Below are positions 37,183 through 48,799 of a stretch of 64,000 nucleotides of DNA, piece after piece. The notes below the pieces were generated by a model, which saw only the letters and a list, made by a program, of their open reading frames with translations, was not told the origin of the DNA and made no database searches. The stretch comes from Crotophaga sulcirostris (lineage: Eukaryota > Chordata > Aves > Cuculiformes > Crotophagidae): contig VYZB01000030.1 of assembly GCA_013397455.1 (NCBI GenBank), forward strand, positions 1,644,334-1,708,333. The letters are read 5' to 3'. A program made the translations under genes and the position numbers. The first letter of the stretch is position 1. Each line of letters begins with the position of its first letter.

Positions 37183-38917
37183 CTGAAAGAAAAAAAACCT
37201 TAGAGTCAAGACAGGAATTTAGGAGTCTAGATTGGAAATACAGCATCTCCTTGCCCAGTTAACCTTTGCGTAGGCTCCTACCATCTGTTGCAGCCCAGTG
37301 AATATCAGCTGCGGAGGAAAATACAAGCAAAAGGAAAGGGTCCTGGCACAACCTGAAAGCATCATAGCCTGTTTTCAGGACTGGAAGGTTTGGGATCTCC
37401 CTATCAGCAATGCTCTTCTCCTCAGCCTCTCATTCCATACAGGGAAGGAGGACCTCTGCTCCAGTGTCTGGGCTCTTCCTTCACTGCATCCCACCATGAG
37501 CCTCTATTTGAGGCATCGTCATCGTGTCGTGGCATCACAACACTAAAGGAATACTACCCTGAGCTGGGAACACATAGAAGCAGCAGAAAACTCTTTAGAA
37601 AAAACAACTCTGTCTCCATCTAAACATCCCTCAGGACAAAGATTGAGGGAAAATAACACACCACAAAAAGAAAGCAGAAGAAATTAAGTAGAACTGGTTT
37701 TTTCCTCCAAATAATTTGGTTTTCCTAAAGCTTCTAATGGTTCCTTATTTATTGTAATTTTTAGTAGTAAATATTTATACTACAACAGTGTCCAAAGTCC
37801 TTCATTGGAACTGTAGTTCTACTGTGTTAGTGTACAAGCATAGGAAAGAAAACCACCTTGCCCTAAAGGGTTTACAATCCTAGGCTTATTTTAATATTTA
37901 TGAATATTTATTCCTTCAAGCCTTTGCTCGAGATACTTTTATTGCATTGATGTAAACAACAATTTCTTTGGCATTTGTCCAATTGTTCTCCCGTACTGGG
38001 TCTTGTGATGCATTTAGACTTCACTTCCTTCTACAAAACTGCATTCTGCTATAATAGAAAATACATCATTTAACCAAGAAAAAGTAATTTCATTTTGCAG
38101 CCCTTTTCCCTGCCCTTGATATATTAGCTACAATATTTTTAAATTTTTTATTTCACCACACTCTATTTTCATCCCCCAGCTTGTTTTCTGTGCTTTATAT
38201 TTAATAATCAGTGCACATTATTACTCCAGTCTCACTGTTCAAAGCTTTCACTTCAGTTATAGGAGATTTTCAGCTGGAAGAGATATTAAACCAAGGTGGA
38301 TTGAGTTTTGTCGATTCTATTAACACGTAATGAGTTTCAAAATCTTGAAACTTTCACAGAATTAGACCAATTGTGTACCATGCTAATTTTTTTCCCCAAT
38401 ACTTTTATACATTTTTTTTCTTTTTCCACTGAGATTCTGCAGAAGACAGACAATGTTGAGATCTGACAAGCTGTAGGCTCTCTTTCCTTTTTTTTTTTAT
38501 TTTTGGCATGCCCTGCAGAGCAGGGTAGAGGGCAAACTGGCATTGACAAAACTGAGCAAAGCTAAATCTGAGTGTCTCAAAAGGCTAAACTTAACAGCTC
38601 AACAACAGTGTGAAATACACAATTGCCTGTTTGTTTGTTCTCTGGGTGTTGCTTTTTTAGAGGGAGAATTTCTAACCCTGCCAGCAGTAACTTCACAGGA
38701 TGCCTTATTTTCAAAGGCCTCCCTGGTTCCACACTGCAGACCCAAGAGGTCCATGTCAGTATTTGACTTGCATGACAAAAGTCACAAAATCCTTCTGATT
38801 GTTGTCTTGAGTTATAAAGGAAGAGACTTTCCTAGCAAACATCTCAAAACAGCACAGGAATGGGAATACTAAGAAATGCATGCAAAACAGTTCTGTAGAG
38901 AAAAGGACAGGACTCAC
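37183..38917 (-). other. NTRK3: Intron between stalk and transmembrane exons
   Basis: This 1735-nt GT-AG intron has an AT-rich central part (about 37680-38420) with T- and A-rich runs and no repeat family I recognise. No coding exon was seen in it. Confidence 0.8.
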
Positions 38918-38988
38918 CCCAAAAGTGTCCTCCTCTGGTTTGTGGGTCACAGTGATAGGTGGTGTGGGACTCACTTCATAGTCACCGA
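38918..38988 (-). CDS. NTRK3: NTRK3 exon: extracellular stalk (71 nt)
   Basis: The exon encodes GDYEVSPTPPITVTHKPEED and then TFG, the proline-rich, unstructured juxtamembrane stalk outside the membrane. VSPTPPITVTHKPEEDTFG is characteristic of TrkC and not of TrkA or TrkB. The acceptor is GTTTCAG and the donor GTGAGT. The first two bases complete an isoleucine codon begun in the microexon (or a valine codon if the microexon is skipped). The exon ends in phase 0 after GGG, directly before the transmembrane exon. The stalk has no sequon or cysteine. Confidence 0.97.
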
Positions 38989-39860
38989 CTGAAACCAAAA
39001 CACCAAAGAGAAGACTCAACTTGGCTCCCACGGAACTCCTAAGGCACCAGCACATCCCCAGTGGCAGTGCCTAACCTAACGAGATCCAGTTCACCCCAGC
39101 AAAGGCTGCAACTTTAATTTCAGAAGGCAGCAAAATCAACCATCAGAGAGTTCCTCATGCACATAAGCAGAGAAAACACAGACCAGGACAATGCTGATGT
39201 CACTCCAACCTTAAAAATGTGAAATGTCTGGATGCTTAGTGTCCTAGGGTGGGTGGCCTGCACCGTTGAGCCTTCTCCTAAGATTTTAAGAAATCTACTG
39301 GGCTAAGTAGGATTAAAACACAAGACTAACTGCAGTAGAACTTGATCCAAAGAAAAGGCTACTTGGATGGGGTTTTTTGGGAGATGAAAGAGGAAGAATC
39401 TGTTGAGGAAACACAACAGAAGTTGAGTCCTGCTTTTCATCTCAATCCACACCAGAGAGCATGTTTTAAATGGGCCACACAACTGCTGTGGTGATCGACC
39501 AGCCTGCATCTAGTGAAGACCCCTTCTGCTACACCACAACCAATCAGCTGGCATTTTGATGATATTTATGTCCATCCCTGCCATTTAAGACTTCAAAGAC
39601 TGTCAATTTCCACTATAAGACCTTCTTCAGGATGTCACTAGATGTCAACAAACATCTTCTGGGCTCTAGAGATTGCCCAGCTGATCAAAAGCTCTCCAGC
39701 CATCTTGCTCATGTATGGGGACACCAGGGTTTTGTGCAGCCTCCACCAACTTGCTTTTGGTTTCTTGATTTTCCCCCCAGGAGCAAAAAAGTCACAGAGG
39801 GTCAGGGGGAACCACAAAACCAAAACACCCACAGCATGCAAAGGGCAAGGAGGCACTTAC
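38989..39860 (-). other. NTRK3: Intron between microexon and stalk exon
   Basis: This 872-nt GT-AG intron contains no repeat or additional exon that I can recognise. Its acceptor end (minus strand) reads TTTTGGTTTCAG. Confidence 0.8.
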
Positions 39861-39884
39861 TTGAGACAAAGTTGTCTGTACTCT
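39861..39884 (-). CDS. NTRK3: NTRK3 microexon in the extracellular stalk (24 nt)
   Basis: This 24-nt exon joins the d5 exon to the stalk exon. With the flanking split codons it gives PFP-ESTDNFVSI-GDYEV, and the ESTDNF core is what I expect of TrkC at this point. The acceptor is CTTTCCACAG after a strong pyrimidine tract and the donor is GTAAGTG. It is bounded by the same phase on both sides (one base carried in, one base carried out), so skipping it keeps the frame and yields PFP-V-GDYEV. It is far too short for ORF-based detection and was found by requiring phase continuity. Its size falls in the range of neural microexons. Alternative use is inference from phase, size and context. Confidence 0.93.
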
Positions 39885-39904
39885 CTGTGGAAAGGACAAA
39901 GAGA

Positions 39905-39934
39905 GAAGCAACACAGTTAGCAGCACAGCAAAGG
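39905..39934 (-). promoter_or_regulatory. UGC-rich branch-point region upstream of the 24-nt microexon
   Basis: On the minus strand the 20 to 50 bases before the microexon acceptor read TTTGCTGTGCTGCTAAC and then GTTGCTTCTC. This holds four UGC triplets and a consensus branch point, TGCTAAC, whose adenosine is about 33 nt from the exon. A pyrimidine tract and CACAG follow. UGC motifs between the branch point and the acceptor are the known signature of SRRM4 (nSR100)-dependent neural microexons. The motifs are visible; the regulation is inference. Confidence 0.5.
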
Positions 39935-40524
39935 GAGAGTGGTCTCATTCTCAGCCCACCTCAGAAAAACTCCACCACCCCAAAGAGCCCAGGGAACCAA
40001 AACATTTCATATTTCATCCTGTATGAGCAACAGTAACTGGAAATTGCTACACATGTGCCAGTAGGACACGCTGGAGGTCAGGATGGAGAGCACAGGGTTA
40101 ACTGTGCAGGGTTGAAACAGGAGGAGAGGGAAGCTACTACCAAAACAGAGAACAATAAGGAGCACCCTGTACAGGGACTTTTGAATAATTGTTACACAAC
40201 CCTGTTTTCAGCAGGTGAGCAAATCTCAACAGTCACATAGGTTCAACAGCATGAAGGTGGAGGAGAGAGAAACAGATTTTGCCTAAAGAAAAAGTCCTAC
40301 AGGGATGAGGACCAACGCCCAGGAAGGACAGTCCACACTGGGGCAGGGGTTTAGAGACTTCCTCCAGTCTTCCTCAATAGTCTACTGAGCCACTCATGAA
40401 AGTTAACAGCATTGGAACTGGACGGAGAGGCTTTAGCTGCCCTAGAGTTGCCTCTCTCCCAAGATAGGTGCACCAGTCCCTGTTGTCAGCCACTTCACTG
40501 CTCCAGTCTATTCAGTAAAGCTCC

Positions 40525-40541
40525 TTCAGCGCCGAAGGCGG
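40525..40541 (+). promoter_or_regulatory. RE1/NRSE-like site (candidate REST binding site)
   Basis: The bases TTCAGCGCCGAAGGCGG match the 17-base RE1 consensus TTYAGMRCCNNRGMSAG at 13 of 15 specified positions, with a perfect left half. It lies in the intron between the d5 exon and the microexon, inside a short CpG-rich patch (about 40529-40557) that stands out from CpG-poor surroundings. NTRK3 is neuron-enriched, the class of gene that REST silences. Two mismatches fall in the right half, so binding may be weak or absent. Confidence 0.3.
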
Positions 40542-42014
40542 CCGAGGCCGCAGACGATGAGGTCTAAAGCTCTCAGTGACACTCAGTTTACATAGCATGA
40601 GAACAACGTCAGCTTTCAATTCACTTGCCCATGTAAGAAACTGAGCCCGATATTAACTGGAGTTTACACAGCTTTGCTGGCAGAGGGTTTCTGGAAGGAC
40701 GCTGAAATGTTCACGCTGAAGTATGGGTGAGGTTTGGAAGTGAAGCGTAAAACAACCCCCAGGTGACAAACACGGCTTCCCAAACTAGGGGAAAAAACCT
40801 GAAAAAATATTTTTGTTTCAACTCAAGCAGAAGAGTAACTTTCCTTGGCTTTTTCTAGCAAAAAGAAAAAAAAAAAAAGGAAGAAATATTTCATTTGGAG
40901 GCTTTCTTTTTTCCTATTAAAGCAGACAGAGTCTAGTCATAAAACTTGCTGTTTCTACATTTTCCCCTTTCCATTTTTCTCTGCTGGCGGAAACAAATTC
41001 AGCAGAAACTCACAATTTTTTTTCCCCACTGAACCCTATTTTTTATAGCATAAAACACAGCCAAGGAATTTCAGCCAACTTGAGTTCTGTGAGATGTTCC
41101 CAAAGAACTGAACGCTCATCAAGAGGGAGAGGTAGCTACGTTAACCTTTGTGGATTAAATAAGGAGATGGTAGCCTATGGTAAAGGCATCAATGAAAAGG
41201 TGCAATGATATTTTTATCAGGAGATGGCACAAATCTGTCCTGCAAGCCACTGCCCTGGTTCCTAGGGGCACAACATTGCAGAGAAACAAGATGTGGCATG
41301 GGTCATATCTCCCAGCTCCCATCTAAGAGCGCCTTTATCTTCTCAACCTGGGCAGCACGATCTGGCACAGTACCAACGAGAGATGGTAGACCTACATTTT
41401 CTGAAAAATCATGGTCACAGGTCCTCTTCTATGCTGACAGAAGTTTTCTAGGCACTATGCTTTCATGAAGCCTAATTACCTCATCCTGGGCAGTAACAGC
41501 AAAACCCTTGCACTTGTGAATAGCTATAGGCAATCAGCTTCTTGAATGAACCATACTGGGGAACCTTCAGTTTGTGGCATTTTCAGGAGGAATCTACCTT
41601 CAAATGCAAAAACACTGCATTGAGTGTTCGTGTCAGCTGTGGCAGTGGATGGTGCAACAAACTTCAAGGAAAGTAAATTACATTCTGCATTGGGCTGACA
41701 GGGTCTGCCAGAGTGAGGAACAGCTTTGGACTTTGCATCAGAAGAAATAAAAGAAATGGGTCAGTTTCGTCTGAGATGATTCAGGGTCTGCAAGTACTCC
41801 ACACCAACACCACATAAAATGTGTGGGTGCAGATGCACTCACAAGGGCAATATTTTACATATATTTCACGCAAATGGATTCTCCCAGAGGCTTTTTACAC
41901 AAGTGGCTCTTCACATATCAGTGTCTTCCCACCGCACAGTTCAGATCCATTTCCAAAATCAGCTCTCCAGAACAGCAGATCTGATCCCTTTTCCAGAGGT
42001 CCAGCACCCACTTA

Positions 42015-42110
42015 AGATCTGTCCCCATTTCACAGATGGGGAAATTGAGTCACAAAGGTGGGACCTGACAGAACTGAGACTGCAAAGCTATGCCTCTCTA
42101 CATCCACCTA
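42015..42110 (-). mobile_element. MIR-like ancient SINE relic, partial
   Basis: CCCCATTTCACAGATGGGGA followed by AATTGAGTCACAAAGGTG matches the same MIR segment as at 35.7 kb, but the similarity fades after about 60 nt. Confidence 0.5.
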
Positions 42111-43137
42111 CATTTGATATGCTGCTCTTCTGCCCTGACAGCAGGAAACATAAATAGGTCAAATAGTCAAGCAGGGCATCATCCTTGAAGCCTGAACGTA
42201 AATTTTCCACTCTCATCCATATCAGCTCATTTGTTCAATTGTCAGATCTTCAAGGCGGAGATCTGGGGTTGCATTTACAACATTTGACCTGCAGGAAAAG
42301 TCTATGTACATATATGGTGTGATATAAATAATAAATGAGAGTACCATTGGTATTTTTCTATATTTAGCAAACGCCCTATTTTGCTGGATTTTCTTGGGCT
42401 GCAGGGGCCAATCTAGAGCTGCTACTTTCTCATGGCATCATTCCTGAAGGCAGCAGCAAGAAAGATCTTAACTCCATAATGGCCAGATGGTGTTACAATG
42501 ACAAAGAACAGACCAAGATCCTCCATGCTCCTACAGAGCAGACAGGTCACCACCAAAGTCTCTACTATACCCTCCAGAGCTGGATCTTCACCTCCACAAA
42601 TGCTTTGGGTTTTTTCGCATGGTTAAGCCCTGAATCACTAGGGAATACAACAGGGAAATCCAAACAATCAGTTAAGAAATCCCAGCAAACTGATGTAAAG
42701 CGACTAATTGAGCTGTTGCATCTTTTGTAGACCTGTCATCCTGGAATTGCACATGTCATATTTAGAAAGAAAACAATCCTGACACTGTTGCATCTAGCTA
42801 TAATCATTTCACAAATGCTAAGAGAAAAAGAAAAGGGAACAGCTGCATCACTTTGAAGGGTTTTCCTTTCTTCAGTTTATAGCTAGCAATCACACAGAAG
42901 AATACTTTCTCTCAAAAAATTGGGCAACGTCTTTGGGGCACTCCAGAGGAAATCCAAAATAATTGACCACACTTTCATCTTATTCCCACTGAAATCCCTA
43001 AAGATCTTTAAAAAAAAACAAACAAAAACCCACAACACTGCAGTACATATTACAGAAAGATTTCTAAACCAGATAAGTCTCTCTGCATTAAAGAGTTGTT
43101 ATGACACCAAAGCACACTTGAGAACAGGAATTATACT

Positions 43138-43182
43138 GGTCAGAAGAGGTCTCCAGAGGTCACCTCTTCCAACCCACCATTC
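43138..43182 (+). mobile_element. Possible CR1 3' end scrap
   Basis: The run GAGGTCTCCAGAGGTCACCT followed by CTTCCAACCC resembles the CR1 text CTCCAGAGGTCCCTTCCAACC just before the tail. Nothing on either side extends the match, so the call is weak. Confidence 0.35.
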
Positions 43183-43245
43183 GGACAACCACAGTGAGGT
43201 CTATCCACTGGAAGCAACCCTAATGAGATAAACGGAATATCCTAC

Positions 43246-43542
43246 CTGGAAAGGGCTTTTCAAGGAAGTGTCCCTTGATGGTTTGGTTGGCTGAGCCCAG
43301 CTGGTTGGTAGCCACAATGGTGTAGTTGCCATTGTTGTAGTGAGTGGGTTTGTTGAAGAGAAGACAACCCTCAGACACTTCCCCTTGTTGGTAAAACTCC
43401 ATGTGGATGATCTCTGTCTCCCGGAGGACCTGGCCATTGTGCAGCCAGTGAAGGGTAGGAGCTGGGTTCCCATGCACTGCAAATGCAATGCAGTGCTCCA
43501 GGTGTAGCACCGGCTCCTCCAGGGTTAGGATGCGAGGGGGAT
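43246..43542 (-). CDS. NTRK3: NTRK3 exon: second Ig-like domain, NT-3 binding (297 nt)
   Basis: The exon encodes PPRILTLEEPVLHLEHC, PTLHWLHNGQVL, GEVSEGCLLFNKPTHYNNGN, then YTIVATNQLGSANQTIKG and HFLEKPFP. It is the membrane-proximal Ig domain (Trk domain d5), which in the Trk family carries the main neurotrophin contact surface. LHWLHNGQ is the family signature, and the EHC and EGC cysteines form the unusual surface disulfide of Trk d5. NYT and NQT are sequons. The acceptor is TGCTAG and the donor GTAGGA. Two bases at the start complete a tyrosine codon, and one G at the end begins the codon finished by the microexon. The whole domain on one exon is as expected for Trk genes. Confidence 0.98.
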
Positions 43543-45670
43543 CTAGCAGAGAGAAACATCACACCTCACAGCACACCTCCACCCACATCATGCCTCTGCT
43601 CACCATGGAAATTAAGATTACTGAAAATAGAACCTCCAAAATCCCTTGTCCCTTCTGTTCTTCCCATGGACGTCTGCAAAGAAACAGTGCTAAGTCAAAG
43701 GAATCATACCACACTCCCCAGAAGGAGGACCTGAACCACAGTTAATTCCCGTGGGCTTGTGAACAAGGGGTACAAATTAACAATGGGGATGGTCCTTTCA
43801 CCAGCCCAGAAACAATTAAGACTGGAGTTGCCCTTTCTACACATTTACTGCTGCTGTCCCCTTAAGGGATCACATGGAGGCTGCCTATCCCTGTTAAGGA
43901 GGACACCGCAACGAAGCACTGTTACATTACACATGTGCAAGGTGCCCCTAGGGGCTTCTCCAGTCGTACTGAGCAATTTTGGACCGCATAACTGTGGAAA
44001 CAAACATCCCTCAGTGGCTGCCTGTCCTTGGGGGTTTTGACTGCCTGAATACCTCAAAGGAGTTCTCACCCGCCAAACACTCTCCAGGGGTGTTTTAATT
44101 AAGGGGACTAGAGCGGGGAAGGGGAAAAAAAGCAGAGACTCCGCCTGCGATTTATTGCATATGCATTGTCTTCCCCTTGGGACACCCCAAGAATTCAAAT
44201 GTTCCTCCGCCATCGCTTCTGAAACTCAATTTACAACGCCTACACGTAAGGTCCCAAACCCCAAGGCTGGCAAGGTCTGAACTAGAAAAACAAAGTTCTG
44301 TTCAAAGACAAAGGACACAAAAAGATGTAGGTCTTCCCTAAAACTCTCCTTTTTCTGATACCATTCAGCTTCAAAGACAACGCATGGGGCATCCACAAGG
44401 AACAAATACAATGCACCAACTTTGACTCATATTTTGGAAAAAAGACAGTGAATTTTTCAGGCAGTGAAGGTGGTAGAGAAAAAGATGCAGAGCTGGTTGG
44501 AGCTGAGTAAAATTCTCCCACCAGCATCAAGCTGTCCTGAAGCACGAAGTCATGCCCCAGCCACCTTGTTTCACTCACAAGCCTAGATCTGCATGTGGCT
44601 TCCTCACATCTTCCTGGCAAGGAGGATTCATAACAGGCAGCCACCTACACACACACAAAACCAGATCTTTTCAGCGTGAAATTACAGCCTGAGTGATGGG
44701 TCCGGGCAACAAAAGCAGAGGTAGCAGAAATTGTCAGCAGCTTAGAGGATTTGCACGGGTGAAAATAGGCACTGGCATGGTGCTGTTTAAGGTGTTGAGG
44801 AAAAGATGCTAAAATGCAGTGCAAAACCCACCTTCAATCCATCAATAGCATTTATTGGGAGGAAGATGAAAGTGATAAAGCATCTGCTCTCTTCTTTCCA
44901 ATCCCCTATGACCCCCTTGTCTTTTCAGTGGCCTCTGCACCTCACTGGGTATGGAACACACACAGGTTCTCCAAGACTAGCCAGAATCCCTCATGAGTCT
45001 CCACTCTGTCTGGCAGGGTTGAGGGTGGGGGTGACCGATTTTCAAATTATCGAGTAAGTGCAAACATTACAGACACAGTAACATACAGTAAATCTCAGCT
45101 GCTGGAGTGTGCAAAGCTGTGTAAACTTTCTCTTAAGGTCAGGTTTGTGTTAAGTTATATTAGAAAGCACAGAGTTTAGCTACTTGCAGCTAAAAGTGAA
45201 CAGTTGAAATCTGACATGTGCATGGTGTTTGCTGTTTAACTTTATAGGAACAGATTTGGGAGAAAACACCAGTATCCCTGAATTCACAGGCAAGATTATA
45301 CTGGCTTTAGCAGGAGTGACATTTAACCACACACATGGCATCAGGGTGAGCAACTCTGTGTTTGTAAACAGAGTTTCAGCCTCTCTATGTTTTTTCCTTA
45401 CTCTGCTGGATCCTCTAAGAGATGAGTGGAGAGATGTCCACCACCACCATGGCACTGCTGCTCCTCCCCTGCTCTAGTGCTCACTTCTGCCTTAATGGAA
45501 GCAAATCTGACACTTAAGAGAGCTGTGTGAGGATTCACCTCGTCCTCACTGCGCTCAGCTCCTAATCCTCACCCACAAAAGCAGTGTCACAGGCAGTAAG
45601 TGGCCATGCATCCACATGGTCCCCAGGGCAGCCCTCCAGCCTCAATCAAGGTCCTTCCACTGCTACTTAC
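43543..45670 (-). other. NTRK3: Intron between the first and second Ig domains
   Basis: This 2128-nt GT-AG intron is phase 1 and splits a tyrosine codon. I recognise no repeat family or extra exon in it. Confidence 0.8.
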
Positions 45671-45812
45671 AGTAGACGGTGAGCAGCACACTGGCATTGC
45701 TCATCCCCACCACGTTCTCAGCGATGCAGGTAAGCAGGAACCCGTTGTCCTCACTGGTGACGTTCACCAAGGTCAGATTGATAGCATGAACATTGGTCCA
45801 GTTGAGGTTGGT
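45671..45812 (-). CDS. NTRK3: NTRK3 exon: first Ig-like domain, C-terminal half (142 nt)
   Basis: The exon encodes TNLNWTNVHAINLTLVNVTS, then EDNGFLLTCIAENVVGMSNA and ends SVLLTVY. It completes the first Ig-like domain. The DNGFLLTC segment is the D.G.Y.C-type F-strand motif, with F replacing Y as is usual in TrkC, and its cysteine pairs with that in the preceding exon. Four sequons are visible (NWT, NLT, NVT, NAS), so this half is likely to be heavily glycosylated. The acceptor is TTTTTAG and the donor GTAAGT. The exon begins in phase 0 and ends with one base of a tyrosine codon finished by the next exon (Y then PPRILTL). Confidence 0.97.
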
Positions 45813-46385
45813 CTAAAAATCCCAGAGTGAAATACAGTCAGAAATCAGTGTCTGTTGGCTTCTCTCCTCCCTACTCCTGCCACAAGAAGCCGAAGATCCC
45901 TGCTTCCACATAAGATGTGAGGTCTCCAAAATCCAAGAATCTGGGTGAGGGGAAGCATTTCCTCTAAGAATACCTATTGGGAGGAGGAGAACTGCAGCAT
46001 TTCACTGCTAAACATGGCTTGCCTCTAGGAAAGCTTGCCTATTTCAGCTACAGCTATTGCAGACACCTCTGTAAAACAGGTAATTTCATTAGAGGAGATG
46101 CAAGTTAATTCAATTAGGGAACGCTGAGATATGAAGCTATGTCATCATTACTTTCCAGCCTTACAGAGGAAAGGTTTTGTTGCCTTCAAGTAATTCCCAG
46201 GTTCTCATGTGGACATGGTATGGCCTCAGTTTTCCTTTGGGTACAGACCTTTCACATTTCTCACAGTAGTCTCCACCACCTACCTGACCCACTGCCCTGC
46301 ATGCGCACACCTGCGGAACCCACGGCAGCTGCCTTGCCGATGCTACATGGGGCACAGGTAGAATTTGAAGTCCTGTGGTCCCTAC
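45813..46385 (-). other. NTRK3: Short intron within the first Ig domain
   Basis: This 573-nt phase-0 GT-AG intron is the smallest in the window. It contains nothing recognisable beyond splice signals. Confidence 0.85.
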
Positions 46386-46528
46386 CTGGTGCGTGTTGAT
46401 GGAGTGGAGATCGGCCACCGTCCAGTCCACGTCTGGCAGTGGCGAACCCGAGCCGTTGCAGGTGATGACAGCGTTCTCCCCTTCCCGCACCGTCAGGTTC
46501 ACGTGGCTCACGCTGATCTCAGGTAGGT
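46386..46528 (-). CDS. NTRK3: NTRK3 exon: first Ig-like domain, N-terminal half (143 nt)
   Basis: The exon encodes (D)LPEISVSHVNLTVREGENAV, then ITCNGSGSPLPDVDW and ends at SINTHQ. It is the first half of the first Ig-like C2 domain (Trk domain d4). The VITCNGS cysteine is the B-strand partner of the cysteine in LLTCIAEN on the next exon. DVDW carries the conserved Ig tryptophan. NLT and NGS are sequons. The acceptor is CCTAG and the donor GTAGGG. The exon starts with two bases completing the split aspartate codon and ends in phase 0 exactly after the CAG of THQ. The split of one Ig domain over two exons with a phase-0 boundary is the normal Trk arrangement. The intron to the next exon is the shortest in the window, 573 nt. 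Confidence 0.97.
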
Positions 46529-48799
46529 CTAGGAGAGCCAGACACCGAGGCGTTCAGGTGTGGAGCAGCATTTGCTGCAGCCAGCTGCAGGGTACACACA
46601 TGTGGACCCAGGTCCTGCCAAGCTGTTTCCCAAAATCAGCCTCCAGCACCCTGGAATAAGTAGCAGGAGGCAACAGCCGTGCCCTACTAAGGGAAGGATG
46701 AGGCATGTAGACAAGGGAAATTATGGACACTGGAGATATGCCAGCTGAACAGACCCCTCCCATCACATTCGAATCCAAAAGTTCAGTGTCCAATGCTGGT
46801 TGACCTTCCCTTCATAAAATCACTCTTCCTTATCTCTTCTGCTCCCACAGAAGCTGCTCTTGAGGGCAGTCACCTGGAATTGAAAAGCTGCATGTGCTGG
46901 GAGAGGATCCAAAGAGTTCCTGCCTCCAGGGACAAGGCACAGCACACCCAACACTCCAGGCGAGAAGAGTGTCTCTCTAATTTATAACAATCAAGAGATG
47001 ACCACGGATGTGTCCTCATATTAACTGCAGCTCTCCTAATAAAAGGTGCCCTTGTTCTTCATCGGTGGTAGCAGAGAGATTCACTGATTTATGGTGGCCC
47101 TGATTTACACTGCTTCCTTATTTGCTGTCACAAGCATCAAATAATATCCTTGCACCACGGAACAAGATAGTGCTGTTTGCAAGAAGGGCAAACAACCTTC
47201 TTGCATGAGGGGGCTCATGTAGAGCAGAGGCAGATTAAGTAGGCAGGGCAGGAGGGAACTGATCAGTGGTCATCTCCCATCATAGGGCAGCAGCATCCAT
47301 CACACTGATGCAAAGCTATGGATGGGGATAAACATCCTTTCATCGCCATCAGGGAGTGACACCAGGAGGGAAGCAATATTTTCCTGATTTGGGGTCGGGG
47401 CGGGGGGAGGAGTGCCAGAAGAGAGGATGCAGAGATGGCTCTGCTGGGGCAGCAGGAATCAGCAGAGGTGGAGATGAGGGATACATATGGTCTCACCAGG
47501 TTAAGTTGGTATCAAATGTAGCCATATCAAGCCACACCAACCCTCAGCACCAGAAGACAAAACCAGATAGGGTGGTATTACAACATCCCTTGAGTCACCT
47601 TAATGCTTGAACAGACAGACTGTCCTCTGAAGGACAGGAGGAAAGCAGATCAGTGTGGCTCCCTTTCAGGGAAGGTCAGAGGAGTTGCTCAACCCACACA
47701 CAAGCACATTTGTGTACCTAAATCAGCACCCTGCTGTCCCATCAAATCTAATAGCACTCTTGATGGAGTCACCTTCTCCTCCCATCCCTGATCCCCAAGG
47801 ATTTTTTTTTTCCTCTAAGCCTTGCAGATTATTCTTCCCATTGGGGGCGGAAATTACAGTGGTCTCTCAAATCTTTTTAGCTCATCCACACGCAGGCACA
47901 CTTTGGCCAGTTTCCAGAGACTAATAAAGGAACATCATGAACTTAAAAAAAAATAAATCATGAGAATCCAAATGTGCATGCTGATTGTCTACTACTGCTA
48001 CAAGACCCAAATTCCTAGAACAGAGGACAATAATCACAAGAAGAAACCCTTTGGTTTTCTTCCGTTTTTCAGCCTGTGATTTTGACAGCTGCTTGGGTAT
48101 AGACAGTTTAATTGTTCTGTTGAAGGTACAACTCCTTCCTCTGCAAGGGATGCTTTCCAGTAATGGCAACAGCAGAGAAAAAACGACACCAAACAGGTGG
48201 CTGATGTGTGAACAAGATGAAGGAAAAATGGATAACTATTAAACATGCCTCATGTTGCTCCTGGGGCCACTGGACTCTTAAACATCAGGAGGAAATGGAA
48301 AGAGATGTAAAGTCACTCCTGCCTCTTCCCTATAGATACAGGCTTTCAATTGAAAAAATAAAATTAAATAAAATTAATAGAGATGTGCATTTGCTAAGAG
48401 TAATTAGGAAGGACATGGTGGCAGTGTCTTCTAACAATATGCTGTTTCTAGGATTTGTTAGACAGAAGAGCAACATGAAATCTATCACTTTTCAAGACAT
48501 CATGTAAACTGACACTTTGTCAAGCAACAGCATTACAGTGAAAGAAATGTCCAATGGCCCAAATCACCCAATATCTTCACACATGTGAAAACAACGGCCC
48601 CACATTTACCCAGATACTTTCTTTTTAATCCACAGACTATGCCTAATCAGCTTCTATTGTCTTGTTCTTGACCATGTGGTAGGATTATGCAGCACCAGGT
48701 TCTCCAAGCAAATAGCTGAAACAGGGGTTGCATATAGGGCAGGGGTACCCCCCAGCACCCCCCTGGCCTCCCTCATGCCTAGACCTCAGGAGTCCTTAC
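46529..48799 (-). other. NTRK3: Intron between LRR cap and first Ig exon
   Basis: This 2271-nt intron has a G-rich run (47391-47413) able to form a G-quadruplex on the plus strand. No repeat family or exon was seen otherwise. Confidence 0.8.

Larger units (their letters stand above)
39885..43245 (-). other. NTRK3: Intron between the d5 Ig exon and the microexon
   Basis: This 3361-nt intron holds the UGC-rich branch-point region next to the microexon, a CpG-rich RE1-like site (40525-40557), an A-rich run (about 40861-40878), a MIR-like relic (42015-42110) and a possible CR1 scrap (43138-43182). No coding exon was seen. Confidence 0.8.

Noticed and set aside
40537..40552. GGCGGCCGAGGCCG considered as a cloning-adapter or vector remnant.
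   Set aside because: It lacks the spacing of an SfiI site or known adapter and continues smoothly into genomic sequence on both sides.
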